DNA of 64,000 bases from Leisingera sp. M658 (GTDB taxonomy: Bacteria > Pseudomonadota > Alphaproteobacteria > Rhodobacterales > Rhodobacteraceae). The notes below the pieces were generated by a model that saw only the letters and a list, made by a program, of their open reading frames with translations, was not told the origin of the DNA and did not search any database. How positions within the stretch are numbered: position 1 is the stretch's first letter; the number at the start of each line of letters is the position of its first letter. This document shows, piece after piece, positions 23,549 to 31,674 of this stretch. A program made the position numbers and the translations under genes. The stretch is from positions 3,692,001 to 3,756,000 of the forward strand of contig NZ_CP083546.1 in the NCBI RefSeq assembly GCF_025144145.1, given 5' to 3'.

Positions 23549-23593
23549 CTATGGGCTTACGCGGCCCCACTGGGGCCACGGTCCCATCTCACT
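23549..23593. repeat. hairpin insert, unrelated sequence (family C)
   Basis: About 45 bp after the LCRRQ codons. Stem GCGGCCCC/GGGGCCAC around ACT, with outer arms ATGGGC and TCCCAT. Sequence is unlike families A and B and occurs once. Confidence 0.5.
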
Positions 23594-23924
23594 CTGCCGG
23601 CGGCACAGTGTAGAGAAATCGGGAACGGGCCAGTCCACAGGTGCAAAAGGCTGGCGACCATCCCGGCGGTCTGCCGGAGTGGCAACTTGAACAGAACCTT
23701 GATCGACAGGCAGAACTGGATCGCCGAGTTCGAGAAGACTGGTGGACGCCCCGGTCGCCCTTCATGCGGCGCGAGCCAGGTCATCTCTTTGTCCAACCAG
23801 ATCAGAAGCGACCCGCGCTTCCTGAGCGCATCGTTGTAGCTGGACCAATTCGTCGTGCGGTAGCGGGCAGGTGCGGGCTTGCTCATCTAACCCGTCTAAC
23901 CGCATGGATTCGTGATGTGAATCC

Positions 23925-24989
23925 TTAGCGGTCAGAGTTCTGCAACAATGCCGCTTGGATGGCATAATGCCGGAGGGAGTACGGGGACAGCTTTCTGTCC
24001 TCGTCCAGCAGTTCAGCCTTCTCCAGGATATGGTTAAACAGACGCCGAGCCGTGTTGATGGCTGTCCTACGGTTGGAATATTCCGGCATCCACACATAAC
24101 CGTTCCTGTCCGGCCCGTTCTCGTCAAAAGGGTTCAGTGTCCCCTGATAGAGGGGAACAGCCAGCGGCATGGTCACACTGGTGCGGCCACCGGTCTTACC
24201 GCCACGGACGTTCATCTCCAAGTGCGGCGGGTCGCCTTTGATTTGAATGTCCTTGTGCTTCAGCCCGAACAGCTCACCCTCTGTAGGCCGAAGGAACGTG
24301 TGAACGACAAAGCGGAACATCTTGGCGTGGTGGCCGGTGATCTGGACGCCACGGACAACGTCACCGCGCTTGGCGCATTCACCGGCAGCTCTCATGAACC
24401 GTTTGTACTCGTCGTCCGTGAAGGTGTGACGAGGCGTGTCCACGGTCTTCTGCTTTGGCATTACCGGCAGCACGTTCAGAATGCCGTCTTCCACCGCCAG
24501 GGTCAGGACCTTGCGGATGATGATGGTGTGTTTGGCCTTAGTCGATTCTGCCAGCCGCTTTGGCCGGTTCTCGTCCAGATGAATCAGGTAGTCCCGCACC
24601 TTGCCGGTGGTGATCTTCGTGACGTCATACTTACCGAAATAGCAGATCAGACCGTCCTTGGACCGGTTCAGCAGCTTGTTGTCCCCGTCCGACCACTTGG
24701 ACTTGCCCTTCTGAATGCCCATCAGCTTCTTGGCATAGTGTTCGAAGCTGGTGGCTTTCTTCTGAGCATGGTCGCTGTTGGCCTTGCTGCGGTATGAGTC
24801 GGCAAACTCATAGGCCACTTCAATCGCATCCAGCCGCGAAGTCTCCTTGGACGACCGGTGGACGTATTTCCCCGCTAGGGGGGCTCTGAAGCGGATGTAG
24901 TAGTAAGGGGTGCGACCTGTCTTGTAGATCGCCAGCCCCTTCCGGAGGTGTTTGATCGTTGTAATTCGATCTTCGGAATCTTTGGCCAA
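23925..24989 (-). pseudogene. tyrosine recombinase, C terminus cut by IS5
   Basis: A 354-residue frame starting at ATG 24989 (MAKDSEDRITTIKHLRKGLAIYKTGRTPYYYIRF). It has an N-terminal SAM-like core-binding region (about 75-175) and a catalytic domain with the first Arg in THTFLRPTEGELFGLKHKDI-type context and the LRH box (SPYSLRHYAIQA). The IS5 end at 23952 then replaces the remainder with ALLQNSDR, removing the second Arg-His region and the catalytic Tyr. It is therefore an inactive phage or island integrase. It lies about 100 bp from the tRNA-Phe-derived repeat at 25102. Confidence 0.85.
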
Positions 24990-25086
24990 ACCGAGCCCAT
25001 ATGAGAAGTGTATAACCGTATATACTTTTAGAGTCGGCTCCGATGATCATCAACGGGCGAAATTATTCAGCTATATCAGGCTGTTA

Positions 25087-25134
25087 TGGTGCCCGGGGGC
25101 GGAATCGAACCACCGACACGAGGATTTTCAATCC
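25087..25134 (-). repeat. attachment-site copy, tRNA-Phe 3' half
   Basis: On the minus strand this reads as the 3' half of tRNA-Phe from the anticodon (GATTGAAAATC) through the T arm (GGTTCGATTCC) to GCCCCCGGGCACCA. The 5' half is absent, so it is not a functional tRNA but an attachment-site remnant left by integration. Both integrases start close by. Confidence 0.75.
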
Positions 25135-25360
25135 TGCTCCCGCATTTTCCCGCGAGAAAGAGATTTCCGGAGAACTCTCGATAGGGAGAGAGTGTTTTGG
25201 ATTTTTATCTTTTTAAAACAGTCCTTTATTTCGACTTCAAGAGGAGGGTTCCACACCCTGCATCTCGTCCTGTCGGGTTTTTGTGGAAAGCTATCCAGCT
25301 CCAATTGCGTCCCCAGCACGTCCCCGGGATAATACCTTCCCAAAGGATAAGGAGTTCCCC

Positions 25361-26701
25361 ATGGCGGTTACGGCGCTAACAGATGCATTCATCCGGAAGA
25401 TCCAGATCGACCGCCGCAAGGACTTCGTCGATGCTCGGCAGCCTGGGCTTACACTTAGGGTTACACCAACCGGAAAGAAGACGTTTTCTGTCAGGGTACG
25501 TTCCCTGGACGGTACCGAGCAGCGCATCACTATCGGGTCCTACCCCGACATATCGCTGAAGAGCGCCCGCGAGATGGCCGCCGAAAAGCGCGTTGAGGTC
25601 CAGAAAACCACGGGAAACTTCAACCACATCCGAAGGAAAAACCAGGAAGCACTAAAGGCATCTCCGACACTGCGTGAACTGGTCGATGAGTTCAGAGCTG
25701 AGCGTACGGGAGTTCGAGCGACATGGACACCCCGAACTGAAGGTGGGAAATCTGAGGCGGAGCGCCGCATTCTTTCTGTCTTCAATCCACTTCTCGACTT
25801 ACGGGCAATTGAAATTTCGGCTGACGACCTTGCGGCTGCGATGAGAAACTATAACCCGCCTTCAGGAAAACCAACTGCGAACGGACAGTGCAGCCGGGCG
25901 CGCGCCTACCTCATGCCCGTACTCGATTGGGCTGCGGGTCGCGAAAAATTCCGTTTTTCCGGACTCAAACGCCTGCCGGTGCTGAACGTGCCGGACATGC
26001 GTGACACCGCTGATCCGGCAAGCAACGACCCCAGCATCACGGGAAAAAGAAAACGGGCATTGAGGCGAGAGGAAATGGAGAAAGTGCTTCCGCTTCTCGC
26101 CCATCCGGCGCCCGCCTGCCTGGCAATGCGAATGAATCCGATTATCGACGTGCGCCCGATCGCCTTGCGATTTATCCTGCTCACTGCTGCACGTCTCGAT
26201 GAGGTAGTGACCATGCGCTGGCGAGACGTTGATTTCCAGCGCCGGGAATGGCTGAAGCCATCAGTAAAGATGACCAAGGGCCCGCCAAGCCCGCAGCTAT
26301 TGCCAATCCCCGACGTAGTGATCGGTATTCTTCAAAGGCTCCCTGGTTATGAGAGGCGCCGCCAAGAGCCCGACGCACTTGTGTTCCCATCTTCCTGCAA
26401 TACGGAGTTGCAAAACTGGGATCGGATCACGAAGGCAATCCAGCGCGAAAGCAAGACTAGCGATTGGCATCGCCATGACTTACGTCGCACATCCGCAAGT
26501 TTGATGAGGTTGATCGGTGTAGACCTAGGTACGATTGATCGCATCTTGGGACACAACATCGATCATGATCGTGAAGGAACAAGTCGCGCGCTCGACAACT
26601 ATCTTGCTGATCTGGACATGGGGGATGTCGAAGACCCTCAGCGTACAGCCCTGAGTAAGTTGGCAGCTGTTTATGCGAAGCTCACGGCCAGCCCGAGTTA
26701 A
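25361..26701 (+). CDS. P4-type tyrosine integrase (DUF4102)
   Basis: This 446-aa protein starts at ATG 25361 after AAGGATAAGGAG; the longer frame upstream has no ribosome binding site. It has an N-terminal DUF4102 domain (TDAFIRKIQIDRRKDFVDARQ, GLTLRVTPTGKKTFSVRVR), a core-binding domain (about 105-190) and a catalytic domain with Arg in TAARLDEVVTMRWRDVD, HDLRRTSASL, ILGHNIDHDRE and Tyr in LDNYLADLD. All key residues appear present, so it may be active. It sits just inside the tRNA-Phe-derived site at 25087, as expected for an island using that tRNA. Confidence 0.92.
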   Translation: MAVTALTDAFIRKIQIDRRKDFVDARQPGLTLRVTPTGKKTFSVRVRSLDGTEQRITIGSYPDISLKSAREMAAEKRVEVQKTTGNFNHIRRKNQEALKASPTLRELVDEFRAERTGVRATWTPRTEGGKSEAERRILSVFNPLLDLRAIEISADDLAAAMRNYNPPSGKPTANGQCSRARAYLMPVLDWAAGREKFRFSGLKRLPVLNVPDMRDTADPASNDPSITGKRKRALRREEMEKVLPLLAHPAPACLAMRMNPIIDVRPIALRFILLTAARLDEVVTMRWRDVDFQRREWLKPSVKMTKGPPSPQLLPIPDVVIGILQRLPGYERRRQEPDALVFPSSCNTELQNWDRITKAIQRESKTSDWHRHDLRRTSASLMRLIGVDLGTIDRILGHNIDHDREGTSRALDNYLADLDMGDVEDPQRTALSKLAAVYAKLTASPS

Positions 26702-26722
26702 GTACCGCTCAGCTCTGCGCAC

Positions 26723-27043
26723 TCATAGACGCGGCGCAGAGCCAGCTCCGCTGCGGGGGCGAAGGAATGACGAGCGGCAACACTTGTTGCGTGTTAGCCG
26801 TATGCAGTTGCCCGGTGGGCAACTTGCAAGGGGGCGTAAGAGGTATGCCGCTTTTTCCGGCGTACAGCTCAACCAGGCAGTCCAATCCGCCTGATCGTCA
26901 ATGACAGGCATCCGGTCCGGGTGAATCTCCTTTACCCGGAACTCCGGCTGCCCGTCCAGGCGCCGGAAGAAGTCCGCAACGGCCACCGGCACCTCATTCA
27001 GAGCGTCTTCAAGCGAAACGCGCGCGGTCAGGTCATTTGCCAT
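26723..27043 (-). CDS. hypothetical protein
   Basis: A 106-aa ORF starting at MANDLTARVSLEDALNEVPVAVADFF with GGATG-rich sequence upstream. The first half looks like real protein (RRLDGQPEFRVKEIHPDRMPVIDDQADW). The second half (ASCPPGNCIRLTRNKCC) coincides with a small hairpin at 26807-26823 and looks less protein-like, so the gene may be truncated. Not recognised. Confidence 0.4.
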   Translation of the reverse strand: MANDLTARVSLEDALNEVPVAVADFFRRLDGQPEFRVKEIHPDRMPVIDDQADWTAWLSCTPEKAAYLLRPLASCPPGNCIRLTRNKCCRSSFLRPRSGAGSAPRL

Positions 27044-27285
27044 GCGGGAGCATCCTTTCAATTCGACGCACTATAGTGAGCCACGGGAGGGAAGAATGCT
27101 AGGCGCGCAGCGTCCTGCCTGGTCAAGTTCGAATTCAACGGTTCTCTGAAGAGCCTTAGAGCGGGTGGTGCGCGGCTTGGGCGCCTCGGGGAATACAGGG
27201 GCGCACAACTTATCCTTGATACGAAAGGATGTGTCCCGCTAGATGGGCGGAGATTTGATCATCGTATTTGCAGGGAAGGTTCGGC

Positions 27286-27975
27286 TTGACGACATTCACC
27301 GCTGAAGATCTGACCGCGTTATTTCGCGAGCTGGCGCCGCTGCGGGCACGGGCTTCCAAGGAGAAGCCCAAGGCCCCATCCGCACCCCATCTCGAACGTG
27401 CCTTTGCAGAGCTGCGCGGCCCGGTGGAAAACGCCAAGGCCAGAGGCGGGCTGCTCAATCCCTGGGAGCTGGCCGGGCTGAACCGGAATGAGGTCCGGGT
27501 CACCTCCGCGCTCGCAGGCCTCTGGCAGGAGGACTTTGGCGGCAGCGTTTCCCGGAGCTTCCTGGCGCTCTACCTCTACAGCGCGATCCCCGGAATAGTT
27601 TGGCTCGAGGAGCTGCAGTCCGGGTACCGGCTGCGCAACGAGGTGAATCCGCTTGGTGAGCTGGCCGACCGCATTGACCTGATGATCGAGACCCGCAATC
27701 ACCTCATCGGCATCGAGGTCAAGATCGATGCCGGGCTGGGGCCGATGCAGCTGGAGCGCTACGCGGAAGCGCTCGAGGCCAGGGGCAGGCACATGGGCCG
27801 CCGCGCCAGCCTGGTTCTCCTGGCGCCATACCCGCTGATCCGGGACGGTGTCAGCTCCACCACATGGAAAGATCTGGCCGCGGCCGCCCGCGAGGCTGCG
27901 GGCAAGCCGGAGCGCAGCAGAAGCTTCATCGAACAGTATATCGCCCGATTCGGCGATTTTGTTGCAGACCTATAG
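27286..27975 (+). CDS. PD-(D/E)XK nuclease superfamily protein
   Basis: About 229 aa from a probable TTG start at 27286, supported by AGGGAAGG 6 nt upstream. The catalytic core is visible: NEVNPLGELADRIDLMIETRNHLIGIEVKI with Asp131 and Glu144-Val-Lys146, then a glutamine helix PMQLERYAEAL. This resembles the PD-(D/E)XK families (for example PF14281) often found in mobile and defence regions. The next gene begins 12 nt downstream, so the two form an operon. A role in phage defence or element maintenance is inference. Confidence 0.75.
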   Translation: MTTFTAEDLTALFRELAPLRARASKEKPKAPSAPHLERAFAELRGPVENAKARGGLLNPWELAGLNRNEVRVTSALAGLWQEDFGGSVSRSFLALYLYSAIPGIVWLEELQSGYRLRNEVNPLGELADRIDLMIETRNHLIGIEVKIDAGLGPMQLERYAEALEARGRHMGRRASLVLLAPYPLIRDGVSSTTWKDLAAAAREAAGKPERSRSFIEQYIARFGDFVADL

Positions 27976-27987
27976 GAGGCGATCGAC

Positions 27988-28629
27988 ATGACCCAGCAAG
28001 ACAATGACATCGGCGCGGCGATCGTGCGCAATATCGATCTGCTCGAAAGCGCAATGAGCTATGCCTCAGAAACGATGGACCGCCTCATTGGCCAGGAGAT
28101 CGGGGATATTCTGAAGCGGAAGAGGGATAAGTTCGGCTGGAACGGAGATGCTGTTGAAACCGTCGAGGATAACTTCTGGCTGTCCTCGCCGGAATGGATT
28201 TCGGAAGGCGATCCTGATGGCAACTACGACCTTTTCGTCGAGATGGACATGACGGGGGAGGCCGTAACCTGGCTGGCATATTTCGCGGGGGCTGCCGGCT
28301 TGGGCGTGCATCTGGAGCCATCATCCAACACCCTCTCACGAGGCCCCCTGAAGCGCGTTCTCAAAAGCAACCCGGAGCTCATGGCCGAGTTCGCCTCCAA
28401 GGGTTTTCATTGGGATCCGGAGGGCAAGCTTACGCTGCCGCTCGAGTTCTCCCGCGAAGCTCTGGCGATGGCCTTTGAGGAGGAGGACTTCTCGGAGGCG
28501 CTGGCACCCCTGGAAGAGGCCTTGGATCTGGTTTTTGAGGCGCGCGCGCTCTTCGACCGGCTGGCGGCGAAGATCCGCAAGGATGATAAGCGCAAGTCGC
28601 CCCGCGCGGCTGGCGGCAGGAAGGGCTGA
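27988..28629 (+). CDS. hypothetical protein partnered with PD-(D/E)XK protein
   Basis: This 213-aa protein has a TAGGAGG ribosome binding site. It begins with a helical region (AAIVRNIDLLESAMSYASETMDRLIG), then EDNFWLSSPEWISEGDPDGNYDLFVEMD, which looks like a mixed alpha/beta domain. An acidic helical stretch follows (MAFEEEDFSEALAPLEEALDLVFEARALFD) and a basic tail (RKDDKRKSPRAAGGRKG). Not recognised. Its tight coupling to the nuclease gene suggests a partner or regulator. Confidence 0.6.
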   Translation: MTQQDNDIGAAIVRNIDLLESAMSYASETMDRLIGQEIGDILKRKRDKFGWNGDAVETVEDNFWLSSPEWISEGDPDGNYDLFVEMDMTGEAVTWLAYFAGAAGLGVHLEPSSNTLSRGPLKRVLKSNPELMAEFASKGFHWDPEGKLTLPLEFSREALAMAFEEEDFSEALAPLEEALDLVFEARALFDRLAAKIRKDDKRKSPRAAGGRKG

Positions 28630-28767
28630 TCAGGCCGGGCCGGGACCGGCGCGATTTGCTGCACGAGGTCGCGGCAGATCGATCATTAGCTCTAGGCGGG
28701 TATGCCGCCCCGGCCTTCGCGGGCGATCCCAGTGATCCACTCCATGACCGGTTTGGAAATTTCTGCC

Positions 28768-28884
28768 GGCACGATCGGGCTGAACATCCCAAAGCTACGG
28801 AAGGGCAGCTATTTCCCCACGTTCCTGGAGCCCCGCCGGACGACCGAGAAGGCGCTGATGGCCGTGATCCAGGAAGCATATATC
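28768..28884 (+). pseudogene. IS256-family transposase fragment
   Basis: About 39 codons reading LNIPKLRKGSYFPTFLEPRR and TEKALMAVIQEAYI, a characteristic early segment of IS256-type (MULE-like) transposases. It stops abruptly where an IS3 remnant on the opposite strand begins. Confidence 0.75.
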
Positions 28885-28889
28885 CGACC

Positions 28890-29330
28890 GCCCCGCCTTT
28901 CGGCCAACTCCTTCAGGCGCATCCGCAATTCAACCGCCGGATCGCGCCTGGATTGATATCTGTGGGAAGCCCGTCCGAAGCCCATGGCATTACAAGCACG
29001 GCGCTCCGACACCTCAAACACACCTTGATAGTGCCGGACGACCTCGCGGCGGCGGACAGGCTTCACCACTTTTTTCTCAGCGCGTCCTGCAACATCGCTT
29101 TGTCCAGCGTCAGATCAGCGACCAGGCGCTTCAGCTTGCTGTTCTCGTCTTCGAGCTGTTTCAGCCGCCGGATCTCCGACACACCCATCCCCGCATAGAC
29201 CTTCTTCCAGCGATAGAACGTCGCTTCCGCGATCCCCATCTTGCGGCAAATCTCGCCAACCGTCGTCCCGGCTTCCGCTTACCTCAAAGCAAAGGCAATC
29301 TGTTCGTCGCTGAATCGTTTCTTCGGCATC
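28890..29330 (-). pseudogene. IS3-family orfA plus orfB start, both broken
   Basis: orfA starts at ATG 29330 (MPKKRFSDEQIAFALR), has a TAA in place of the usual Gln codon at about 29282, and continues AEAGTTVGEICRKMGIAEATFYRWKKVYAGMGVSE to RLVADLTLDKAML. The orfB beginning follows (KPVRRREVVRHYQGVFEVSERRACNAMGFGRASHRYQSR) and is cut off at about 28890 against the IS256 fragment. Confidence 0.82.
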
Positions 29331-29583
29331 GGTACACTCCCTCTCTTGCCAGAAATGTACTCAAAAATTCGCATTCACTCCGGACCAGCTTCAGGGGTCA
29401 GGACCACCAGAACGCAGTCAACAATTGCAACATAGTTGGTGTCTGCCGCTTCTCGGCTTTGGCACGGCTTCATCTCTCATCTGCGCCTTCACACACAAAG
29501 GCTGTATGATATTCTGTCGACGCAACCCAGATGGGGTTTGAGTGGGAAATTTTGACCAGTAATCTGACGGACGGAGGCAGAAT

Positions 29584-30243
29584 ATGCCAGAATTATCAGC
29601 CGAGTTGAGATGGGAGCTAAGAGAGCTTCTCGATCAAGAGCTCAAACGGAGTCACAAAATAACAGAATTAACAGCTGAGGGTAGAGAGGAAATAAGAACG
29701 TTTCTCAATCAGGAGCGGCGTAACCTTTTTATAGTTGGGAGCGCTTCGACGATTGCGGTCGTGACACTCATCGGCGGTTTCCTCGCCTATGTGTTGGACG
29801 ACATAAGAGATAGAAGCGCAATCGCCGCCGAACAAGCCGTAGCATCAATCAGGACCACGGCCTTTGACCCTGAAATCAGGAAATTAGATGATGCCGTCAG
29901 CGAAGCTCGCGACCAGCTAAGCAAGGAGCAGCGCAACCTGCAAACACTTACTGCGCTGGTCGCTGACGCTCAAAGTGATATCGAACGTTTAGCTGCTCAA
30001 GCAAGAACGGCCTTGGAAGAGTTAGATAAGGCCGAAGGGAGCCTTGTGTTCGCTGAGAAGATGCTAGAGTTCAATTCAAAGATTTCTCATTTGGAGCGAA
30101 AACTCTCCGATTTCTCTGGTGGTACGGCACTTAGTGCGGAACTCCCGGTTTCGCCCTCAACTGTTCCGGCGTGGCCAACAGACGCCCCTTTATCTGAATT
30201 GTTTGGCGCTACCCCAATCTCTGAAGGAGAACCGGACGAATGA
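29584..30243 (+). CDS. coiled-coil single-pass membrane protein
   Basis: This 219-aa protein has an N-terminal charged helix (residues 1-45), a transmembrane helix at about 48-70 (LFIVGSASTIAVVTLIGGFLAYVL), a long coiled coil at about 95-180 (KLDDAVSEARDQLSKEQRNLQTLTALVADAQSDIERL) and a proline-rich tail. Not recognised. A GACGGAGG ribosome binding site precedes it. The stop overlaps the next gene by four bases (ATGA), so the two are translated together. Lower GC and rarer codons than the stress region suggest horizontal acquisition. Confidence 0.65.
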   Translation: MPELSAELRWELRELLDQELKRSHKITELTAEGREEIRTFLNQERRNLFIVGSASTIAVVTLIGGFLAYVLDDIRDRSAIAAEQAVASIRTTAFDPEIRKLDDAVSEARDQLSKEQRNLQTLTALVADAQSDIERLAAQARTALEELDKAEGSLVFAEKMLEFNSKISHLERKLSDFSGGTALSAELPVSPSTVPAWPTDAPLSELFGATPISEGEPDE

Positions 30244-30905
30244 AGTTCTTTAAATGTATCATCCTATCTTTGAAACTTGCGCTCGTCGCTCCAATTTCTC
30301 ATGCGCAACCGCTCGACAGTTGCGTAGACGTTTCTCAAGACAGTTTGGCCTCTGAGCTTATTCGCTGCGTTACAGAAGTAACACAGCTCGTAGACAGATT
30401 AGCCCGCGAGAACAGGTATCTTTGGAGTGAGGTTTATGGTCTGAAAGACGATTTGAAACGTACCAAACTAGAGGCATTGCCCAGGGGAGCGGTAGTCGCA
30501 TTTGATACGCCTTCAGGGTGTCCAATAGGTTGGAATCAGTTCAAACTAGCATCAGGGCGAGTAATAATTGGAACTGGGTTCGGTGGAGGTAACACTGCTG
30601 CTGATGGGCCTCTTACTGAGCGTCGTTTTCGAGAAGTCGGCGGCCACGAAAACCATACACTAACGGTTGAGGAAATGCCCGCACACCGCCACGGAATTCC
30701 AATGGTTGCCGCGCCTCATGACTATCTAGATGATGGAAAAGGAACAGACGCCCCGTACTTTGATTTCTCCGAACGGAAGGACGTTTCAATTCAAATTGGA
30801 GATTCCGACCCTGACCAAGGAGTCTACACCAGAGGTGAAGGAAAACCTCATAACAATATGCCGCCTTACATAGCTCTCTACCTCTGCAAGAAAGGCGAAC
30901 TTTAG
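30240..30905 (+). CDS. secreted tail-collar-domain protein
   Basis: This 221-aa protein has a signal peptide (KFFKCIILSLKLALVAPISHAQP) and a short coiled coil at about 45-75 (VTEVTQLVDRLARENRYLWSEVYGLKDDL). The C-terminal domain is like phage tail collar or fibre tips: GAVVAFDTPSGCPIGWNQF, GGHENHTLTVEEMPAHRH and the closing HNNMPPYIALYLCKK. That fold normally forms trimeric phage fibre tips. Export through a signal peptide, with no phage genes nearby, is unusual. It is coupled to the upstream coiled-coil membrane protein. Confidence 0.75.
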   Translation: MKFFKCIILSLKLALVAPISHAQPLDSCVDVSQDSLASELIRCVTEVTQLVDRLARENRYLWSEVYGLKDDLKRTKLEALPRGAVVAFDTPSGCPIGWNQFKLASGRVIIGTGFGGGNTAADGPLTERRFREVGGHENHTLTVEEMPAHRHGIPMVAAPHDYLDDGKGTDAPYFDFSERKDVSIQIGDSDPDQGVYTRGEGKPHNNMPPYIALYLCKKGEL

Positions 30906-30964
30906 GTAATTCAGGCCGTCGAAATTCCTTACTGGCATATCCGCAGGTTTGGGGGGCAATATCT

Positions 30965-31070
30965 GTGATGTACCTCTACAAGGTGGTCAGCGATAACGGA
31001 ACGGAACTGACGACGAAGGCCATCCTGAAACGGCAGGAGGACTGCAAGATCGCGTGGCACTACATTAGGG
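30965..31070 (+). pseudogene. IS3-family orfB fragment
   Basis: About 34 codons reading VVSDNGTELTTKAILKRQED and CKIAWHYI, the catalytic-Asp segment of IS407-type IS3 transposases, with nothing of the element on either side. Confidence 0.72.
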
Positions 31071-31674
31071 TCTGGACTTCGGTAACGAGGCCGTCCCAGT
31101 CAAGCGGTTTTAGGCAGGCAAATTGATCCGCCAAAGCGGTTCCGCCGGTTCTATTCTAGCCCTTCCTGCTTTTTGCTGCGGCTTTCGGTTGAGGTCTTTC
31201 GGGTACATGCTTCGGTCCGTGGTCAGCGCGCTGGCTGCCAACATGATGCTGGCTCGATGCAATTCAGATGTGCCCATCTCATTGGCGTGCTTGACACCGA
31301 AAAGAAGGCAGTAATTTCGCCCCTCTAACGGAAACCTCGGCGGGGGTGATATCCCTTGCGATACTCCCCACTGAGTACTGGATCCCATTTGAAAAAAGTT
31401 CTTACTGTGAGAGTAATGACATGAGTGCTTCTGGCTCGAAAGAGGGAGGTTTCACAACCATTAGATATGCCTTCTGTCAAAGACCCGCAATCGATTGTAT
31501 CAGAGGCTGGAAAGTTGAATGCGAGCACAAGATTTGCAATGTGAAACTTCGATACTACAAGGGGCGATGTCGACAGCATATAAGCAGGATTTCAGAAAAT
31601 TCGAAAAACGATGTATTCTCATACTATTCAGGATTGATTCTCCTGCCTGAGTTTAGCCAGAGATTGAGGGTGTC
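31071..31674. other. intergenic region without a recognised gene
   Basis: About 600 bp, AT-richer than the surroundings. Several short frames exist on both strands, but none has both a ribosome binding site and protein-like composition. Confidence 0.4.

Larger units (their letters stand above)
22757..23886 (-). pseudogene. IS5-family transposase, fragmented by inserts
   Basis: The frame begins at ATG 23886 (MSKPAPARYRTTNWSSYNDALRKRGSLL), loses 7 bp near 23645, and then meets inserts at 23549-23593, 23453-23495, 23337-23375, 23242-23283 and 23177-23217. Between them the expected segments appear in order: DFSTLCRRQ, VQIPYRRADGPLNL, DSTGIKFLGDGEWQARKHGVQGRRQ, RKVHLAMDAATSDIRAV, EFTPSRDG. The long C-terminal block follows (DSPVLPELRDQ to IRIALINRFNALGTAEIVRVA). 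Only the 42-bp insert keeps the frame. Reference order is recalled from the family. Confidence 0.85.
22703..23952 (-). mobile_element. IS5-family element carrying five hairpin inserts
   Basis: The terminal inverted repeats are 18 bp: GGCGTTGTTGCAAAACTC at 22703-22720 and its near match GGCATTGTTGCAGAACTC on the opposite strand at 23952-23935. The 1250-bp length is about 200 bp more than an element with only the transposase would need, and the excess is accounted for by the five inserts. The right end lies inside the integrase gene. Confidence 0.85.

Noticed and set aside
25087-25134. functional tRNA-Phe gene
   Set aside because: Only the 3' half from the anticodon onward is present; D arm and 5' acceptor strand are missing.
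30240-30905. diversity-generating retroelement target
   Set aside because: The collar-like domain invites it, but no reverse transcriptase or template repeat is present nearby.
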